This document shows positions 18,010-27,725 of a DNA stretch of 64,000 bases, piece after piece. The stretch is taken from positions 930,001 to 994,000 of the forward strand of contig CAZXCU010000001.1 of assembly GCA_964639245.1 (NCBI GenBank), written 5' to 3'. Both the position numbers and the translations under genes were made by a program. The notes beneath the pieces are model-generated. The model was not told the origin of the DNA. It searched no databases and saw only the letters and a program-made list of their open reading frames with translations. This DNA is from SB15 sp964639245 (GTDB taxonomy: Bacteria > Chloroflexota > Anaerolineae > Aggregatilineales > J027). Position 1 is the first letter of the stretch. Every line of letters begins with the position of its first letter.

Positions 18010-18066
18010 ATTTAACAATTCGCCCCGATTTTTTATGTACGGGCGCGGTGTGTGACCCGCCTAGGC
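18010..18066. repeat. fold-back repeat family, degenerate copy F
   Basis: The block tttaacaatt...tgtacgggcgcggtgtgtga followed by cccgcc matches the core of the elements at 58, 40618 and 57445. Only the left arm is present. It lies in the gap between two convergent genes. Confidence 0.55.
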
Positions 18067-18110
18067 ATGTACATACAATTTCCGTTTCAAATTTCCTCCC
18101 CCTATAGAGA

Positions 18111-18139
18111 CAAAAAAGAGGAGGCCAACACGCCTCCTC
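18111..18139 (-). terminator. terminator of the C11 peptidase gene
   Basis: Perfect 8-bp arms gaggaggc/gcctcctc enclose a 6-nt loop, followed on the minus strand by TTTTTTG. It lies 23 bp after the peptidase stop codon. Confidence 0.85.
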
Positions 18140-18162
18140 CTGTACAGTTTTTGAGAGATTGA

Positions 18163-21100
18163 TTATTCGGCGGGGGAGTCCGAAATCTCAATCTCAAAAC
18201 CGTCCAACATTACGTCAAAAACTTGACGGGTCAGTTGTTCTGCTTCCGCCTCCGGTGCTTCAAACCACAGCGCATAGGCCACCCCCTCATACAGCATCAC
18301 GTTCATCCGACCCAACACCGGGCCAACATCCCCGTTATAGCGGTAGAGAATCGTTTCCCATGTATAACTTTCGCCATAGTAGGTTTCGCGTCCGAGTTCT
18401 TGATAGTCCGGCGAATAGGGAATGACCGATTCGGCCATGAGTTGTTCAAGGGTTGCGTTGGCATCGGTGCTGTCAATCGCGGTATAGGCCGCCGCCCGGT
18501 AAACCACGCCATCCGCGTTAAATTCGTCTGGCGAGTAGAAATTCCAAGGATCGCCTTCGGTGTAAATCCAATCCTTTGGTGCGGAGAAGTTGATGTTATC
18601 GCCGTAATTTTCGCGCACCCAGAAACCTTTGTCCTCTGCACGAACCGCTGTAACATCAAAGAAGGTGGTTTCTAGGAGCAGCGTATAGAGATACTCGTTG
18701 TCCAAGCCTTCTTGCGATTCCGCTGCAAAGACCAAGCCGAGTTCCAGATTTTCAATGTAAACCGCAAAGGCTTTGCCTACATAGGGTGTGCTATCGATGA
18801 AATAGGTATAGGTAAATTCCAATGCAGGCAGTCCACCCACCGTGATGGGGACAAAGGGCGTGCCATCGAGGGTCATGTTGTATTTGGTGGCTGTGCGGTT
18901 CAAGATGGCTTCCAAATCGGCGCTGGTTGCTTCGTAATCGGGGTAAACGAACATATATTGGGTGCTGTCCAAGGTGCTGGTTTGCAGCCAATCGCTGTCC
19001 GGGAAGTACGACACATCAAACCAATCGGCGGGGTGGAGCAGTTGGAAGCCCCAATCGTAATCCAGATAGCCGCGCAGGGTCTGGTCAACATTGGTGTTGT
19101 CTACGGTGACATCAGTGGAGTCAAATCCGGTCAACCCGCCGAACGCCTCAACCAGAAAGCCGAGTTTATAGCTGCCACTGGGGGCGGGGGCATCAAAATA
19201 GCTCACGCCGCCTTCTACCCATGTATAGGTGTTGCCGGGTTCGACAATCACGCGCCCATCGGGGGAAACTTTGGACTGGTACACCTGGAACAACCCGCCG
19301 GCTTCCGGTTTAATATCCGCAAGGGCGCTGCCGCCGCCAGTGTCACGGGCAATCATCTGGGCAGCGACTCCGTTATCGTCAAAAATGATGGTCACATCCT
19401 GCCATGAATCGCTGCCGGGGTACTGATAACGACCACCGAGTGAAGCTGTGCTATCTACTGCGAATTGCACGGGTTCAAAATTCGTTGTTGTGCCGTCGGT
19501 GAGCATCGCCAGCGTGACTTCCCATGTGAAGTTGATTTCATTCACACCGGATTCCCATTCATTGACGTAATCTACCACGCCATCAATGACTTTTTCGATG
19601 ACCACATTGGATTCATCCAGACGGATCATTTCGCCGTTGTCCTGCACAAGATCAACCGTGAATTTCACCTGTGCGATGTTCCGCCCGACGACTTCCATCG
19701 CCACAATCGTCGGTTGGGTGTAGCTGGTCACGCTCGGATACACATTCGTCACGGCCACTTGCGGAATGACACTTGGCGCATTGGTATTCGACATGACCGG
19801 GGCAGGGGTTGCGCCCGCAGGCGGTGCAATGGATGAGGCACGCGGGTTGACCACGCCGTAATAATTCCGCAGCATTTCTGCCCAACTGAGCAGCGGACTC
19901 TGGTCAAAATAGTCAAAAGTGAAATCGGTACTGCGTGCCGGGAAATACACATTGTAGTAGGACGTGTAATTTTTGAGGTGTGTCCCGGATGTGCTGTACA
20001 TCAACGCCCCGGAGAGCGCATCTATTACCCCTTGTGACGCATCGGTCAGGGCTTGGTCACGCGAGATTTTGAGGACTTCATTCATGAAATCCCCCAGATC
20101 CATATTCGTGGCGGGGCCAAATTGATCTTCTGGCAGGAAGAAGGAGTAGACATAGGTATTGGAACGGGCTTGCCCCAACAGTGACCCATACGCATCAGGA
20201 TTTTGGGCGATGACGCTGGTGAAGTTGTTAACCGCTTGCAACACCGTATCAAATTGGCGTAAATCGGTCACAGCCGCGCCAAGCACCGGCAGCAAATCGG
20301 GCGAGACTTCTTCCATATCCGCCATGTATTTATCCACCAACAACTGCCCCAATTGCGCCATGTCAATGTTGGGGTTGCTGTTGAGGGTGTTGGTCAGCAC
20401 TTCCATATCAAAGCTGGGATTGAGGGTGATTTCGGGCGAACTGACGACAAAATCAAAAAATTCTGCCATCGCCGCGTAATATTCCACGCTGCTCATCAAA
20501 CAGGCATCGTTAATCAGCAGGTCAAATTTAGGCACGCCTGTGGCCTGTAACGCGGTGCGGAATGAATTTTGCAGGGTGGGGATGTTCAAAATGCTGTACG
20601 AAGTATCGTCCGTGACAATGCCTGTCCATGCCCCGCCGTGATTGTTCAGCACCACCGAATAATGGTCAGCCGGATAGGTTTGCATCCCCCAGATGAGGAA
20701 CTGCGTCAGATTATCGCCGTAACCGGAGTCGAGTTCGCCCAGATCCACCATTTCAACCGTGTCAATGGTCGGGGTGTTAAATCCGTCATTGTCTTTGGAG
20801 GTGTCCGGGGTAACTTCAAAAATGCGTGTGCCTGTCCAGTCGCCGTTGGTATCGTCATATTCATCCGAACGATCCATAAAGACGATGATTCGCACATTTT
20901 CGGTGCTGCCGCCTGCCAGTTCAAATTCGTTCAGGTCGTTTAGCAACCCCTGTTCAAGGTTATTATCCGCCCCCAGATAGGCCAGAATCGTCCAATCCGC
21001 TTTTGCCATGGCGGTCATGGTGGGATAGCCGCTTGCGCTGGGATCAGGGATATTGGTTGCACCCGCATTATTATTCGGGAGGGCAATGCCACCCCCGCTG

Positions 21101-22551
21101 ATACTCACCGACAATTCAAAGGTGCCGCTGGTTTTGCCCGTTTCAAACCCGTAACGGGTCACGAGGACGGTGTAATCGCCGGGTTGTGCGTTGGGATATT
21201 CAATCAACGAGTCGGTGATGCCCTGTTCGCGGTCATCATTTTCTGCAACGAGGGTATCGCCATAGAACAGCGCGAGGTAGGCATCCAAATCGCCGCTAAT
21301 GGCGCGTAAATCCAGCGTGATTGTCGCCCCTTTAGCAACGGCGGGCAGGGGATATTCCAGCGCGTAGGTGGTGTTATCCAGTGAACCTGTCGTCACATCG
21401 CCAACCGGGTCTTCGTTGGAAACCAGCGTCGTATCCCCACCATCATCCACGATGCCCTGTGTCACCGTGAGGGTATATTCGCCCGGACGGTAAGCTGTGA
21501 CCGCCACAAAATATTGACCGTTGGCGGGCAGGGTGGTGTCAATCAGAGAGTTCAAATTATCGGCGGAAATATCGTCATTTTCCGCAAGGAGATTACCCGC
21601 CGCGTCAAACAGCGACGCATAGGTATCAACTTGGGCGCTTTCCACCAGAATTTGAATCGCGTCCCCGGCGCTGCCCTGAAAATCATAAATAACCGGTTCA
21701 GTGAACACGGTTGCTGTCCCGGTGACGGGGGTGTTAAAAGCGACGGGTGTGCTATCAATTTCCGTTTGTTGGCTTGTATCTGTCGGAGTGCTGGTCGTGC
21801 CGCCCGCCAGATTCACCGTGATTTGAAAATCGCCTGCGGTATAGCCCGCCACTGCGAGTAAATATGTGCCAGAAGTGGGGAGGGTATATTCAACACGGGC
21901 ATTCAAATTGTTGTTTGCCGCGTCAATATCGTCATTTTCCGCCAGCAGGGAGGCATTGGCATCGCCAAATTGCAGGTAGGTATCCACACCGCTTGCGCTG
22001 CTGGTTTCCGCCACAATCTGGTCGCCTTCATTCCCTTGAAAGCTGTAAAACGTATAGGTATTGATGTCGATGGTTTGCCCGCTTGCCACCTGCCCATAAC
22101 TGATTTGAATGGGGTTGTCCGGCGTGCCAGTACCCGCCTGTAAATTTCCGCCTGTGCTGGTGGTTCCGGCAGGGCCAGTCAGGGTCAGGGTATAGTCGGC
22201 GGGGGAATAGGTCGAAACGGCAACAAGATAACTGCCGTTGGCGGGGAGGGTATATTCAATCAGCGAATCTAAATTGCTGGTGCTAATGTCGTCGTGTTCC
22301 ACCAGCAAATTCGCGTTGGCATCTCCCAACTGTAAAATCGAATCGCCGGGGCTGGATGCGCTTACCACAATCGCATCCCCCGCATTGCCACTAAAGCTAT
22401 AAAAATACCACTCACTTTTGTTGGTGGCGGCTGACTGTCCCGTGACGGTTTGCCCGTAGGCAATCGGGGCAGAATCCACCTGCCGTGCGCTCACCGAATA
22501 GGGGATGCTCACTAGCAGGATGAACAGGAGAAGAAGAAAAAATTTACGCAT
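18163..22551 (-). CDS. giant exported C11 (clostripain-family) peptidase
   Basis: This secreted cysteine peptidase is about 1460 aa. A signal peptide (MRKFFLLLLFILLVSIPYSVSA) is followed by four PPC-type beta domains of about 110-130 residues carrying repeats such as LLAENDDI and LPANGxYxVAV. The C11 catalytic domain follows, starting at ADWTILAYLGADNNLE. The predicted dyad is His638 in LNNHGGAWTG and Cys684 in NDACLMSSVEY. Beyond residue 1000 come beta-rich domains and two PsbP-like stretches (DWGFQLLHPADWFDV, INFSAPKDWIYTEGD). C11 enzymes usually cut after Arg or Lys and are self-processed. The frame extends upstream of 22551, but the signal peptide begins there. No sorting motif is seen at the C-terminus. 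Confidence 0.85.
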   Translation of the reverse strand: MRKFFLLLLFILLVSIPYSVSARQVDSAPIAYGQTVTGQSAATNKSEWYFYSFSGNAGDAIVVSASSPGDSILQLGDANANLLVEHDDISTSNLDSLIEYTLPANGSYLVAVSTYSPADYTLTLTGPAGTTSTGGNLQAGTGTPDNPIQISYGQVASGQTIDINTYTFYSFQGNEGDQIVAETSSASGVDTYLQFGDANASLLAENDDIDAANNNLNARVEYTLPTSGTYLLAVAGYTAGDFQITVNLAGGTTSTPTDTSQQTEIDSTPVAFNTPVTGTATVFTEPVIYDFQGSAGDAIQILVESAQVDTYASLFDAAGNLLAENDDISADNLNSLIDTTLPANGQYFVAVTAYRPGEYTLTVTQGIVDDGGDTTLVSNEDPVGDVTTGSLDNTTYALEYPLPAVAKGATITLDLRAISGDLDAYLALFYGDTLVAENDDREQGITDSLIEYPNAQPGDYTVLVTRYGFETGKTSGTFELSVSISGGGIALPNNNAGATNIPDPSASGYPTMTAMAKADWTILAYLGADNNLEQGLLNDLNEFELAGGSTENVRIIVFMDRSDEYDDTNGDWTGTRIFEVTPDTSKDNDGFNTPTIDTVEMVDLGELDSGYGDNLTQFLIWGMQTYPADHYSVVLNNHGGAWTGIVTDDTSYSILNIPTLQNSFRTALQATGVPKFDLLINDACLMSSVEYYAAMAEFFDFVVSSPEITLNPSFDMEVLTNTLNSNPNIDMAQLGQLLVDKYMADMEEVSPDLLPVLGAAVTDLRQFDTVLQAVNNFTSVIAQNPDAYGSLLGQARSNTYVYSFFLPEDQFGPATNMDLGDFMNEVLKISRDQALTDASQGVIDALSGALMYSTSGTHLKNYTSYYNVYFPARSTDFTFDYFDQSPLLSWAEMLRNYYGVVNPRASSIAPPAGATPAPVMSNTNAPSVIPQVAVTNVYPSVTSYTQPTIVAMEVVGRNIAQVKFTVDLVQDNGEMIRLDESNVVIEKVIDGVVDYVNEWESGVNEINFTWEVTLAMLTDGTTTNFEPVQFAVDSTASLGGRYQYPGSDSWQDVTIIFDDNGVAAQMIARDTGGGSALADIKPEAGGLFQVYQSKVSPDGRVIVEPGNTYTWVEGGVSYFDAPAPSGSYKLGFLVEAFGGLTGFDSTDVTVDNTNVDQTLRGYLDYDWGFQLLHPADWFDVSYFPDSDWLQTSTLDSTQYMFVYPDYEATSADLEAILNRTATKYNMTLDGTPFVPITVGGLPALEFTYTYFIDSTPYVGKAFAVYIENLELGLVFAAESQEGLDNEYLYTLLLETTFFDVTAVRAEDKGFWVRENYGDNINFSAPKDWIYTEGDPWNFYSPDEFNADGVVYRAAAYTAIDSTDANATLEQLMAESVIPYSPDYQELGRETYYGESYTWETILYRYNGDVGPVLGRMNVMLYEGVAYALWFEAPEAEAEQLTRQVFDVMLDGFEIEISDSPAE

Positions 22552-22689
22552 TTTCTCGTATCCGTGACTCATTTTTCTTTTGTTTGTACACCATGTTCCC
22601 GTTTCTTGCACCCATTCTGCGGGAATTTTTTAGAAGTTTTTGCACCTCTCCGCTACAATGACCGCACCAAGGAAGATTGGAAAAAACGC

Positions 22690-24111
22690 ATGGGTCGATT
22701 CTTGTTGTTCCTGCTGCTCTTGGGCAGCATCATACAGGGTGCGGCAGCGCAGACCACCGCACGCGGCGAAGTCCTCTCCTATAACGCCACCAACAACGCG
22801 ATGGTGTTAAGCCTGACGACCAGCGATTTACGCTATAACCAGATTCCGCTTTCCGGTGGGCTGCTCAGTATCACCATTGATGGCACAACCCGCGAAGCCT
22901 ATCTGCTGGAAGCCGAAAAAGCGACGGATAACCTGCTCAATGACATTCGCCTGACCGGATTTAACCCTGATAATGACGGAAATCCGCTGGTGCTGCTAGT
23001 GGCGAATGGCGGAAGCGCCCTCCGCCATTTGACGGATGCCAACAACCCCATGCGAACCTTTAACGCGGACGTAGGCGATTCGGTGCGGGTTGAATCCATC
23101 GCGCCGCCGCCTGTGCCACAGCCCCGCGAACAAACGATCACCATTACTACCCAGCAACCCGAAAAAGACTACCTGACCTCCTTGAGCCGGATAGAAGCGG
23201 AAAATTTAGGCTTGTTTCCCGGCATTGGCGGCATGTTTGCATTTAACGCGGTTACACGGACTTTTTTGATGATTGACGCAGCCGATTATTTTACCGCGCC
23301 CTACGCCGATTATTATTTTTATGCCCGTTCTACTGCGAACGAAGGCGATTTTGTCCACCTTGCCCCGCACCCCTCCACCCCGGACGCGCCGACTCAACTT
23401 GGCATTGTTGGCGGGTCAAGCCTGACGCTTTCTTTCAACGGCTTCGCCTATGAGGAAGTTTCGGCGGGGGGTATCACTGCTTTGGAAGGCCAGCAAATTT
23501 TCACTGATATTGGTGCCGCCTATTTAGAAGACATTGCTGTTGCCCCCGGCGGGTATGTGAACCTCATCATCAATGGGGTGGGACGGGCTGCGCTGGTGAT
23601 GGATGCAGCCATGTACGAAAAAGCCCAGACCTCTGTCGGATTGTCCTCCAATTACATTTTGCTTACGCAGGAAAACGGTCTCTCCCTGATTTACACCATG
23701 AATGATGGACGCAGCATTGCCGAAATTTTCAATGCGGAACTTGGTTCGCGGGTCTGGATTCGCAAAGCCAAAGCGATTGAAACGATTGTGCGGGAAGAAG
23801 TCGTTGTGAAGGTCGTGTCCGAAATTGACCCCACAGGCTTTTTTTATCTGGATGTGTCCCCCTATGAACTCAGTTTTTTGAGTGTGCTAGTGGGGGAATA
23901 TGTGGATGTGCAAATTAACGGCATTGCCTATCGTGCTAGGGTGGTGGACGATGAAACCCTCAGCACCGCCGCGCCCGAAGATGATATTTTGTTGTTCCTG
24001 CGCGAAAATTTCATCATCATTACCCATACGGTGGGCAACACGGTCACGGCAGAAGCGCGGTTTCAAGTCTCGGTGGGCGATCCGGTTGTGATTCAAGATG
24101 CCCCCAACTAA
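22690..24111 (+). CDS. exported beta-rich protein of unknown function
   Basis: A signal peptide (MGRFLLFLLLLGSIIQGAAAQ) is followed by about 450 residues. They contain three or more repeats of a unit combining a hydrophobic strand, NGxxYRARVVDD- or DGTTREAYLLEAEKA-like sequence and VGDSVRV/VGDPVVIQ. The family is not recognised. No cysteine-rich, catalytic or membrane motif is present, so a secreted structural or binding role is the most that can be said. The start at 22690 was chosen because the signal peptide begins there and AAGGAAG and GGAAAAA precede it. The gene diverges from the C11 peptidase, with about 140 bp between the chosen starts. Confidence 0.7.
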   Translation: MGRFLLFLLLLGSIIQGAAAQTTARGEVLSYNATNNAMVLSLTTSDLRYNQIPLSGGLLSITIDGTTREAYLLEAEKATDNLLNDIRLTGFNPDNDGNPLVLLVANGGSALRHLTDANNPMRTFNADVGDSVRVESIAPPPVPQPREQTITITTQQPEKDYLTSLSRIEAENLGLFPGIGGMFAFNAVTRTFLMIDAADYFTAPYADYYFYARSTANEGDFVHLAPHPSTPDAPTQLGIVGGSSLTLSFNGFAYEEVSAGGITALEGQQIFTDIGAAYLEDIAVAPGGYVNLIINGVGRAALVMDAAMYEKAQTSVGLSSNYILLTQENGLSLIYTMNDGRSIAEIFNAELGSRVWIRKAKAIETIVREEVVVKVVSEIDPTGFFYLDVSPYELSFLSVLVGEYVDVQINGIAYRARVVDDETLSTAAPEDDILLFLRENFIIITHTVGNTVTAEARFQVSVGDPVVIQDAPN

Positions 24112-24203
24112 CCGCTTCTTTAATTTCCGCCAAAAGTCCTAGAATAGAGAAGGAACAAAATGGTGTACCCTCACGTTCCTGCTCAATAGATGGAGGGCAA
24201 ATC

Positions 24204-25340
24204 ATGTCATTATCGCGTCGGAAACTTCTTTTTACGCTTGGAATCATCTTCTCGGTGTTCGGCTGCATCAGTCTCATGGCGATGATGCCGGCCTTGAGCA
24301 GCCAATTGTTCAATCGGGTCAGTTTTAAGGACATCACATGGTCGCCACAGGGGGACAAAATCGCGTTTGCGGCGGATTTACACGACAACACCACCAGTGA
24401 TTTTTTCTATACCCTGTATGTGGTCGATGCAGATGGCGAAAATTTGCGGGCAATTACCCCCTTTGGAACATCTGTCCGCACTTACGCATGGTCGCCGGAT
24501 GGGGAACGTTTGGCGGTGGTCGAGGGCATCGGCAAAGAAGTCCGTGTGTATGATACCGAAGGCAAGGTGCTGCAAACCCTCAAAATGGATGGCAACGCGG
24601 CGGGGGTGGGCTGGTCGTCGGATGGGTCACGTTTGGCGATTCTCTCTAATCTCGACAAGGAAATGCGAATTTTGCTGGTCGAAGGGGAAAATCAGACGGA
24701 ACTTTACCGCGCCCCCGAAGCTGCTTTTAGCAATCCGCAGTGGTCGCCGGATGACACACGGATTCTATTCCGCCAAGCGAATAATCTCTGGGTGGTGGAG
24801 GTAGAATCGGGGCAAGCGCAGCAGGTCGTTTCAGCCTATCAATCCGGCATGGAAAAACTCGCATGGGAAAATTCTACGGCTTTGACATTTTATAATACAG
24901 AAGGTGTGTACCGTGTGGCGATTAATGGCGGAGAGATTGAACGGGTAGGCGCTGCACCCGAATACCAAGCAGGGGTGCTATCACCTGATCGTGAAATGAG
25001 CGCCAAAGTTGGTTGCGCGGATGCAAACGACGTTGACGAAAGTAATTTAGATATTTTCCCGTGTGAACGCCATCAACTGGAAATCAGGCAGGCTAGCAGT
25101 GGAGAACTTGAATCTAGCGTAGAAATTCGTGAAATCAAAGCCTTAGAAAACTTTGCGCTTGGATTGTCCTTGCCCGCCGCGCTGACGATTCTGGTGGTGA
25201 CACTGGTAATTGCCCCTGCCTTCACGCTGCCCTATGCGATTACCCGCCAAAATTGGTTGACCCGCTTTTTTGTGATTGGTATCTTGGCCTATTATGCGCT
25301 GCTCATTCTGGGGATTGTCGTAGAGGTCGCTACACGGTAA
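24204..25340 (+). CDS. membrane-anchored TolB-like propeller protein
   Basis: An N-terminal membrane segment (LLFTLGIIFSVFGCISLMAMM) is followed by a propeller with repeats TWSPQGDKIAFAADL, AWSPDGERLAVVEG, GWSSDGSRLAIL and QWSPDDTRILF. Two C-terminal membrane helices end the protein (LSLPAALTILVVTLVIAPAF and FFVIGILAYYALLILGIVVEV). The propeller is therefore exposed on one face with anchors at both ends. TolB-like domains bind proteins or glycans; no enzyme motif is visible. GGAGGGCAA precedes the ATG. A different propeller protein with the same SPDG-style repeats lies at 36807-37910. Confidence 0.75.
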   Translation: MSLSRRKLLFTLGIIFSVFGCISLMAMMPALSSQLFNRVSFKDITWSPQGDKIAFAADLHDNTTSDFFYTLYVVDADGENLRAITPFGTSVRTYAWSPDGERLAVVEGIGKEVRVYDTEGKVLQTLKMDGNAAGVGWSSDGSRLAILSNLDKEMRILLVEGENQTELYRAPEAAFSNPQWSPDDTRILFRQANNLWVVEVESGQAQQVVSAYQSGMEKLAWENSTALTFYNTEGVYRVAINGGEIERVGAAPEYQAGVLSPDREMSAKVGCADANDVDESNLDIFPCERHQLEIRQASSGELESSVEIREIKALENFALGLSLPAALTILVVTLVIAPAFTLPYAITRQNWLTRFFVIGILAYYALLILGIVVEVATR

Positions 25341-25397
25341 AAAATTGGATAGGGGCGGGAACAAATGCGTTTAGCGAACGATTCCCGCCTGAGAGAT

Positions 25398-25904
25398 TTA
25401 ATTCATCCACCAGACAGCAAAATTCAGGGCTGCTGCGAATGTCACCCATGCTAGATAAGGCACAAGTAGCACCGATGCTGTGCGCGAAAATGGATTGAAC
25501 GCCGCAATGGTCGCTGCAATTGCCACCCACAACACGCCAATTTCAATCAATGCCAACCCCGGATTTTCCAATCCGAAAAAAATGATTGACCAGAACATAT
25601 TCAGGGTCAGCTGCACCACAAACAAAATCAGCGGTGTTTTGGCACGGGCAAAACTTCCTGCTTCTTTCCACACCAACCACGCGGCAATCCCCATTAAAGT
25701 GTAAAGGGTTGTCCATACGGGACCAAACACCCAGCGCGGCGGATTCCATGAGGGTTTATCGAGTTGGTTATACCAGCTACCTGAACCTGTATCGGTGAAC
25801 AGCCCTCCGATGAACGCGGTAGCAAAACACAGGCCAATCCAGAAGACAAGCCACGCGACCTGCTTCAAAATATCCGGGTCGTTGCGACGACGGCTAAGTT
25901 CCAT
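25398..25904 (-). CDS. tspO: TspO/MBR-family membrane protein
   Basis: This five-helix membrane protein of the tryptophan-rich sensory protein/translocator protein family binds tetrapyrroles and is linked to stress and porphyrin handling. The signature WYNQLDKPSWNPPRWVFGPVWTTLY is present after the first helix (only part is quoted per motif: KPSWNPP and FGPVWT), and the last helices carry YLAWVTFAAALNFAVWWMN. The length of 168 aa is standard. AGGAGAG stands 6 nt before the ATG. It is a single gene. No tetrapyrrole gene is adjacent, so the local context adds nothing about its ligand. Confidence 0.92.
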   Translation of the reverse strand: MELSRRRNDPDILKQVAWLVFWIGLCFATAFIGGLFTDTGSGSWYNQLDKPSWNPPRWVFGPVWTTLYTLMGIAAWLVWKEAGSFARAKTPLILFVVQLTLNMFWSIIFFGLENPGLALIEIGVLWVAIAATIAAFNPFSRTASVLLVPYLAWVTFAAALNFAVWWMN

Positions 25905-26004
25905 GCGTTTCTCTCCTATAAATTGCCTATAATAGTAAGAGTAAAATATGAACTACCCGTGAGTAACACACTAGCAGAATTTGAAAATTTGCGGGAAGGG
26001 TGAA

Positions 26005-26607
26005 GTGTACAAGTCTTTATTAGCTCAGTTAGGCGTGATCCTCATCGGGTTGGGATTCTTTGCCTCCTTTTATTATTTTGGTTATTGGGGTAATGGTAAT
26101 ACAAAAAAGTGGGTAGAATTTAGAAATATAGAATGGAGAGAAGATAAATTTCTTGTTACGGCTATTAATTTCAATGGCTCAGACTATATACGATATGATT
26201 TTACGATTAATTCTGATGGCACAGATTTGAGTCACCTCAAAGGTGAGTATCAGTCTGTTCAGTCAGTAGGTTACTTACGTTCACGCGCTGATATACCTAA
26301 CAGCCCTTACAAATTTCGACGCGATTGTGGCGATATGTGTATTCGTGTTTTCCGTAAATCGGACGACAAATTCCTGTTTAAGATAGATAGAGATGATTTG
26401 GACATCGCCGCGAAAGGCGGCAGCATCGTTGGAATCCCGACCCATAAAATTGTCTATATCCTCATCATAGTCGCAATGGTCGGCGGTGGTTTGCTGACTT
26501 TTCCTTTTGCCTATACTCACAGGTTATTATGGCTTGCCCTGATTATTTATGCCGTCTACTTATTTTTTGTGTATCGCTACCTCAGTTGGATGTTAGGCCA
26601 TATTTGA
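26005..26607 (+). CDS. AT-rich hypothetical membrane protein
   Basis: The family is not recognised. The protein has an N-terminal membrane helix (LLAQLGVILIGLGFFASFYYFGYW), a polar central domain of about 100 residues rich in Lys, Asp and Asn, and two C-terminal helices (YILIIVAMVGGGLLTFPFAYT and LALIIYAVYLFFVYRYLSWML). The start is uncertain: TTG at 25981 opens the frame, but GTG at 26005 has GGGAAGGG just upstream and gives a more ordinary N-terminus of about 200 aa. Base composition and codon use (ATA, AGA, TTA) are clearly more AT-rich than the neighbours, which suggests recent acquisition. Confidence 0.65.
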   Translation: MYKSLLAQLGVILIGLGFFASFYYFGYWGNGNTKKWVEFRNIEWREDKFLVTAINFNGSDYIRYDFTINSDGTDLSHLKGEYQSVQSVGYLRSRADIPNSPYKFRRDCGDMCIRVFRKSDDKFLFKIDRDDLDIAAKGGSIVGIPTHKIVYILIIVAMVGGGLLTFPFAYTHRLLWLALIIYAVYLFFVYRYLSWMLGHI

Positions 26608-26636
26608 TAAGGGTTTTCTCTGCCCACATCAAAAAA

Positions 26637-27062
26637 TCAGCCTTCAATGGTTCCTTCCAACCACGGCACCCCATAGGCAAACAGCAACTTGCCCGCTTCG
26701 TACATCTCCGGCGCTAAATCGCGGGGATGTTTGTACAACCACCAGTAATCTGCATCCGGCAGCACCCGCGCCCCGAAATCTTGCCAGATGACCTCTGAGA
26801 GCGATTTTTCAACCGCCTGCGGGGTCGCAGCACGGGCGGCGGGTTGGCTGTTTTTGAGGAGTGTGATCCGAAATCGGGAAAGTTCGCTCTGGGAATGGTA
26901 CAGGGTTTGAAATTCGATAAAGACGTATTCATGGTCATTGCGTTTTTTGCCATAGCGATACAACCCCCGCGCCTGCTGCATGGGATTGTTTTCAAGTTCA
27001 TACTGGGCAGCAGCGAGGGCTTGTCCCAGAATGTGATGCAATACGGCGTAAAAATCAGACAT
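26637..27062 (-). CDS. hypothetical cytoplasmic protein, 141 aa
   Basis: The family is not recognised. The protein is soluble and mixed alpha/beta, with a helical N-terminus (FYAVLHHILGQALAAAQYELE), strands such as YVFIEFQTLYHSQSELSRFRI, and a C-terminal DYWWLYKHPRDLAPEMYEAGKL. No catalytic motif, cysteines or membrane segments are visible. It converges with the AT-rich gene on its left and diverges from the STAS-like gene on its right. Codon use matches the neighbours. Confidence 0.6.
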   Translation of the reverse strand: MSDFYAVLHHILGQALAAAQYELENNPMQQARGLYRYGKKRNDHEYVFIEFQTLYHSQSELSRFRITLLKNSQPAARAATPQAVEKSLSEVIWQDFGARVLPDADYWWLYKHPRDLAPEMYEAGKLLFAYGVPWLEGTIEG

Positions 27063-27146
27063 GGTTAGTACATCCTAACTGAATGAAGAATGATGCTGTG
27101 GTAAGTTTAGTAAAACGTCTTTTAAAAATTATTTAGGAAAATTCCA

Positions 27147-27653
27147 ATGGCTGACCCCTTGAAAGGCGACAATTACGACGCGCATTTCAATTTTGATGAA
27201 GGCATCGCCTATATTACGTACAAAGGCACGCTCACACCAGAGGCCACCGAAGCCGTTTATACATGGCTGCGCGAATCGCTGCAAAATGCCCCGCCGGAGG
27301 CACTTGCACAGGGCAGAATCAAAGGTGGTATTTTTGATTTTAGCCAGGTGCAGGATTTTGCCCCGCCCAATTTGCCGGTTGCCCAGCGCAAGGGACGCAA
27401 ATTCCGCCGCGAGATGAATCGGGTCATTATCAATATTCCCGCCGCCATGGTGGTGAAATCGCCCTATCAAGAAGCGATGGTCTGGGCTTCGGTCAAACTT
27501 GCCAAGCAGGAAAATGACCCGCGTGTGAACGTGGTGAAATCGCTCGAAGCTGCCAAAGCCTTCATCGCCAAGTGGCACGCCGAACGCACCACACAGGAAA
27601 AACTGCCGCTCATTGTGATTGAAAACGAGGAGGACGACTCGGCTCTGGTTTGA
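27147..27653 (+). CDS. STAS/SpoIIAA-like protein
   Basis: The 168-residue soluble protein opens with a strand pattern, AHFNFDEGIAYITYKGTLT, then a helix (EAVYTWLRESLQ), a strand ending GGIFDFSQVQ, and a long helix and strand, as in STAS-like domains. The two small proteins at 63195 and 63560 have the same layout, including a conserved D in the GIFDFSQ/LMDLSEV/LWDISRI position. STAS domains bind nucleotides or partner proteins. This assignment is by fold pattern only. An acidic tail (ENEEDDSALV) ends it. Confidence 0.55.
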   Translation: MADPLKGDNYDAHFNFDEGIAYITYKGTLTPEATEAVYTWLRESLQNAPPEALAQGRIKGGIFDFSQVQDFAPPNLPVAQRKGRKFRREMNRVIINIPAAMVVKSPYQEAMVWASVKLAKQENDPRVNVVKSLEAAKAFIAKWHAERTTQEKLPLIVIENEEDDSALV

Positions 27654-27666
27654 ATAATCGCATGGG

Positions 27667-27700
27667 GAAAAAATCGGGCAGGTCGGGGTTGGCCTGCCCG
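27667..27700 (-). terminator. terminator of the small membrane protein gene
   Basis: The 8-bp stem cgggcagg/cctgcccg is followed on the minus strand by ATTTTTTCC. It serves the gene ending at 27726 and may also stop plus-strand transcription. Confidence 0.75.
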
Positions 27701-27725
27701 TTAATGATAGGCTATGGGGGGATGT

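Noticed and set aside
25960..25980. gtgagtaacaca shared with the right flank of the MITE
   Set aside because: A 12-nt match with no inverted partner; chance is enough to explain it.
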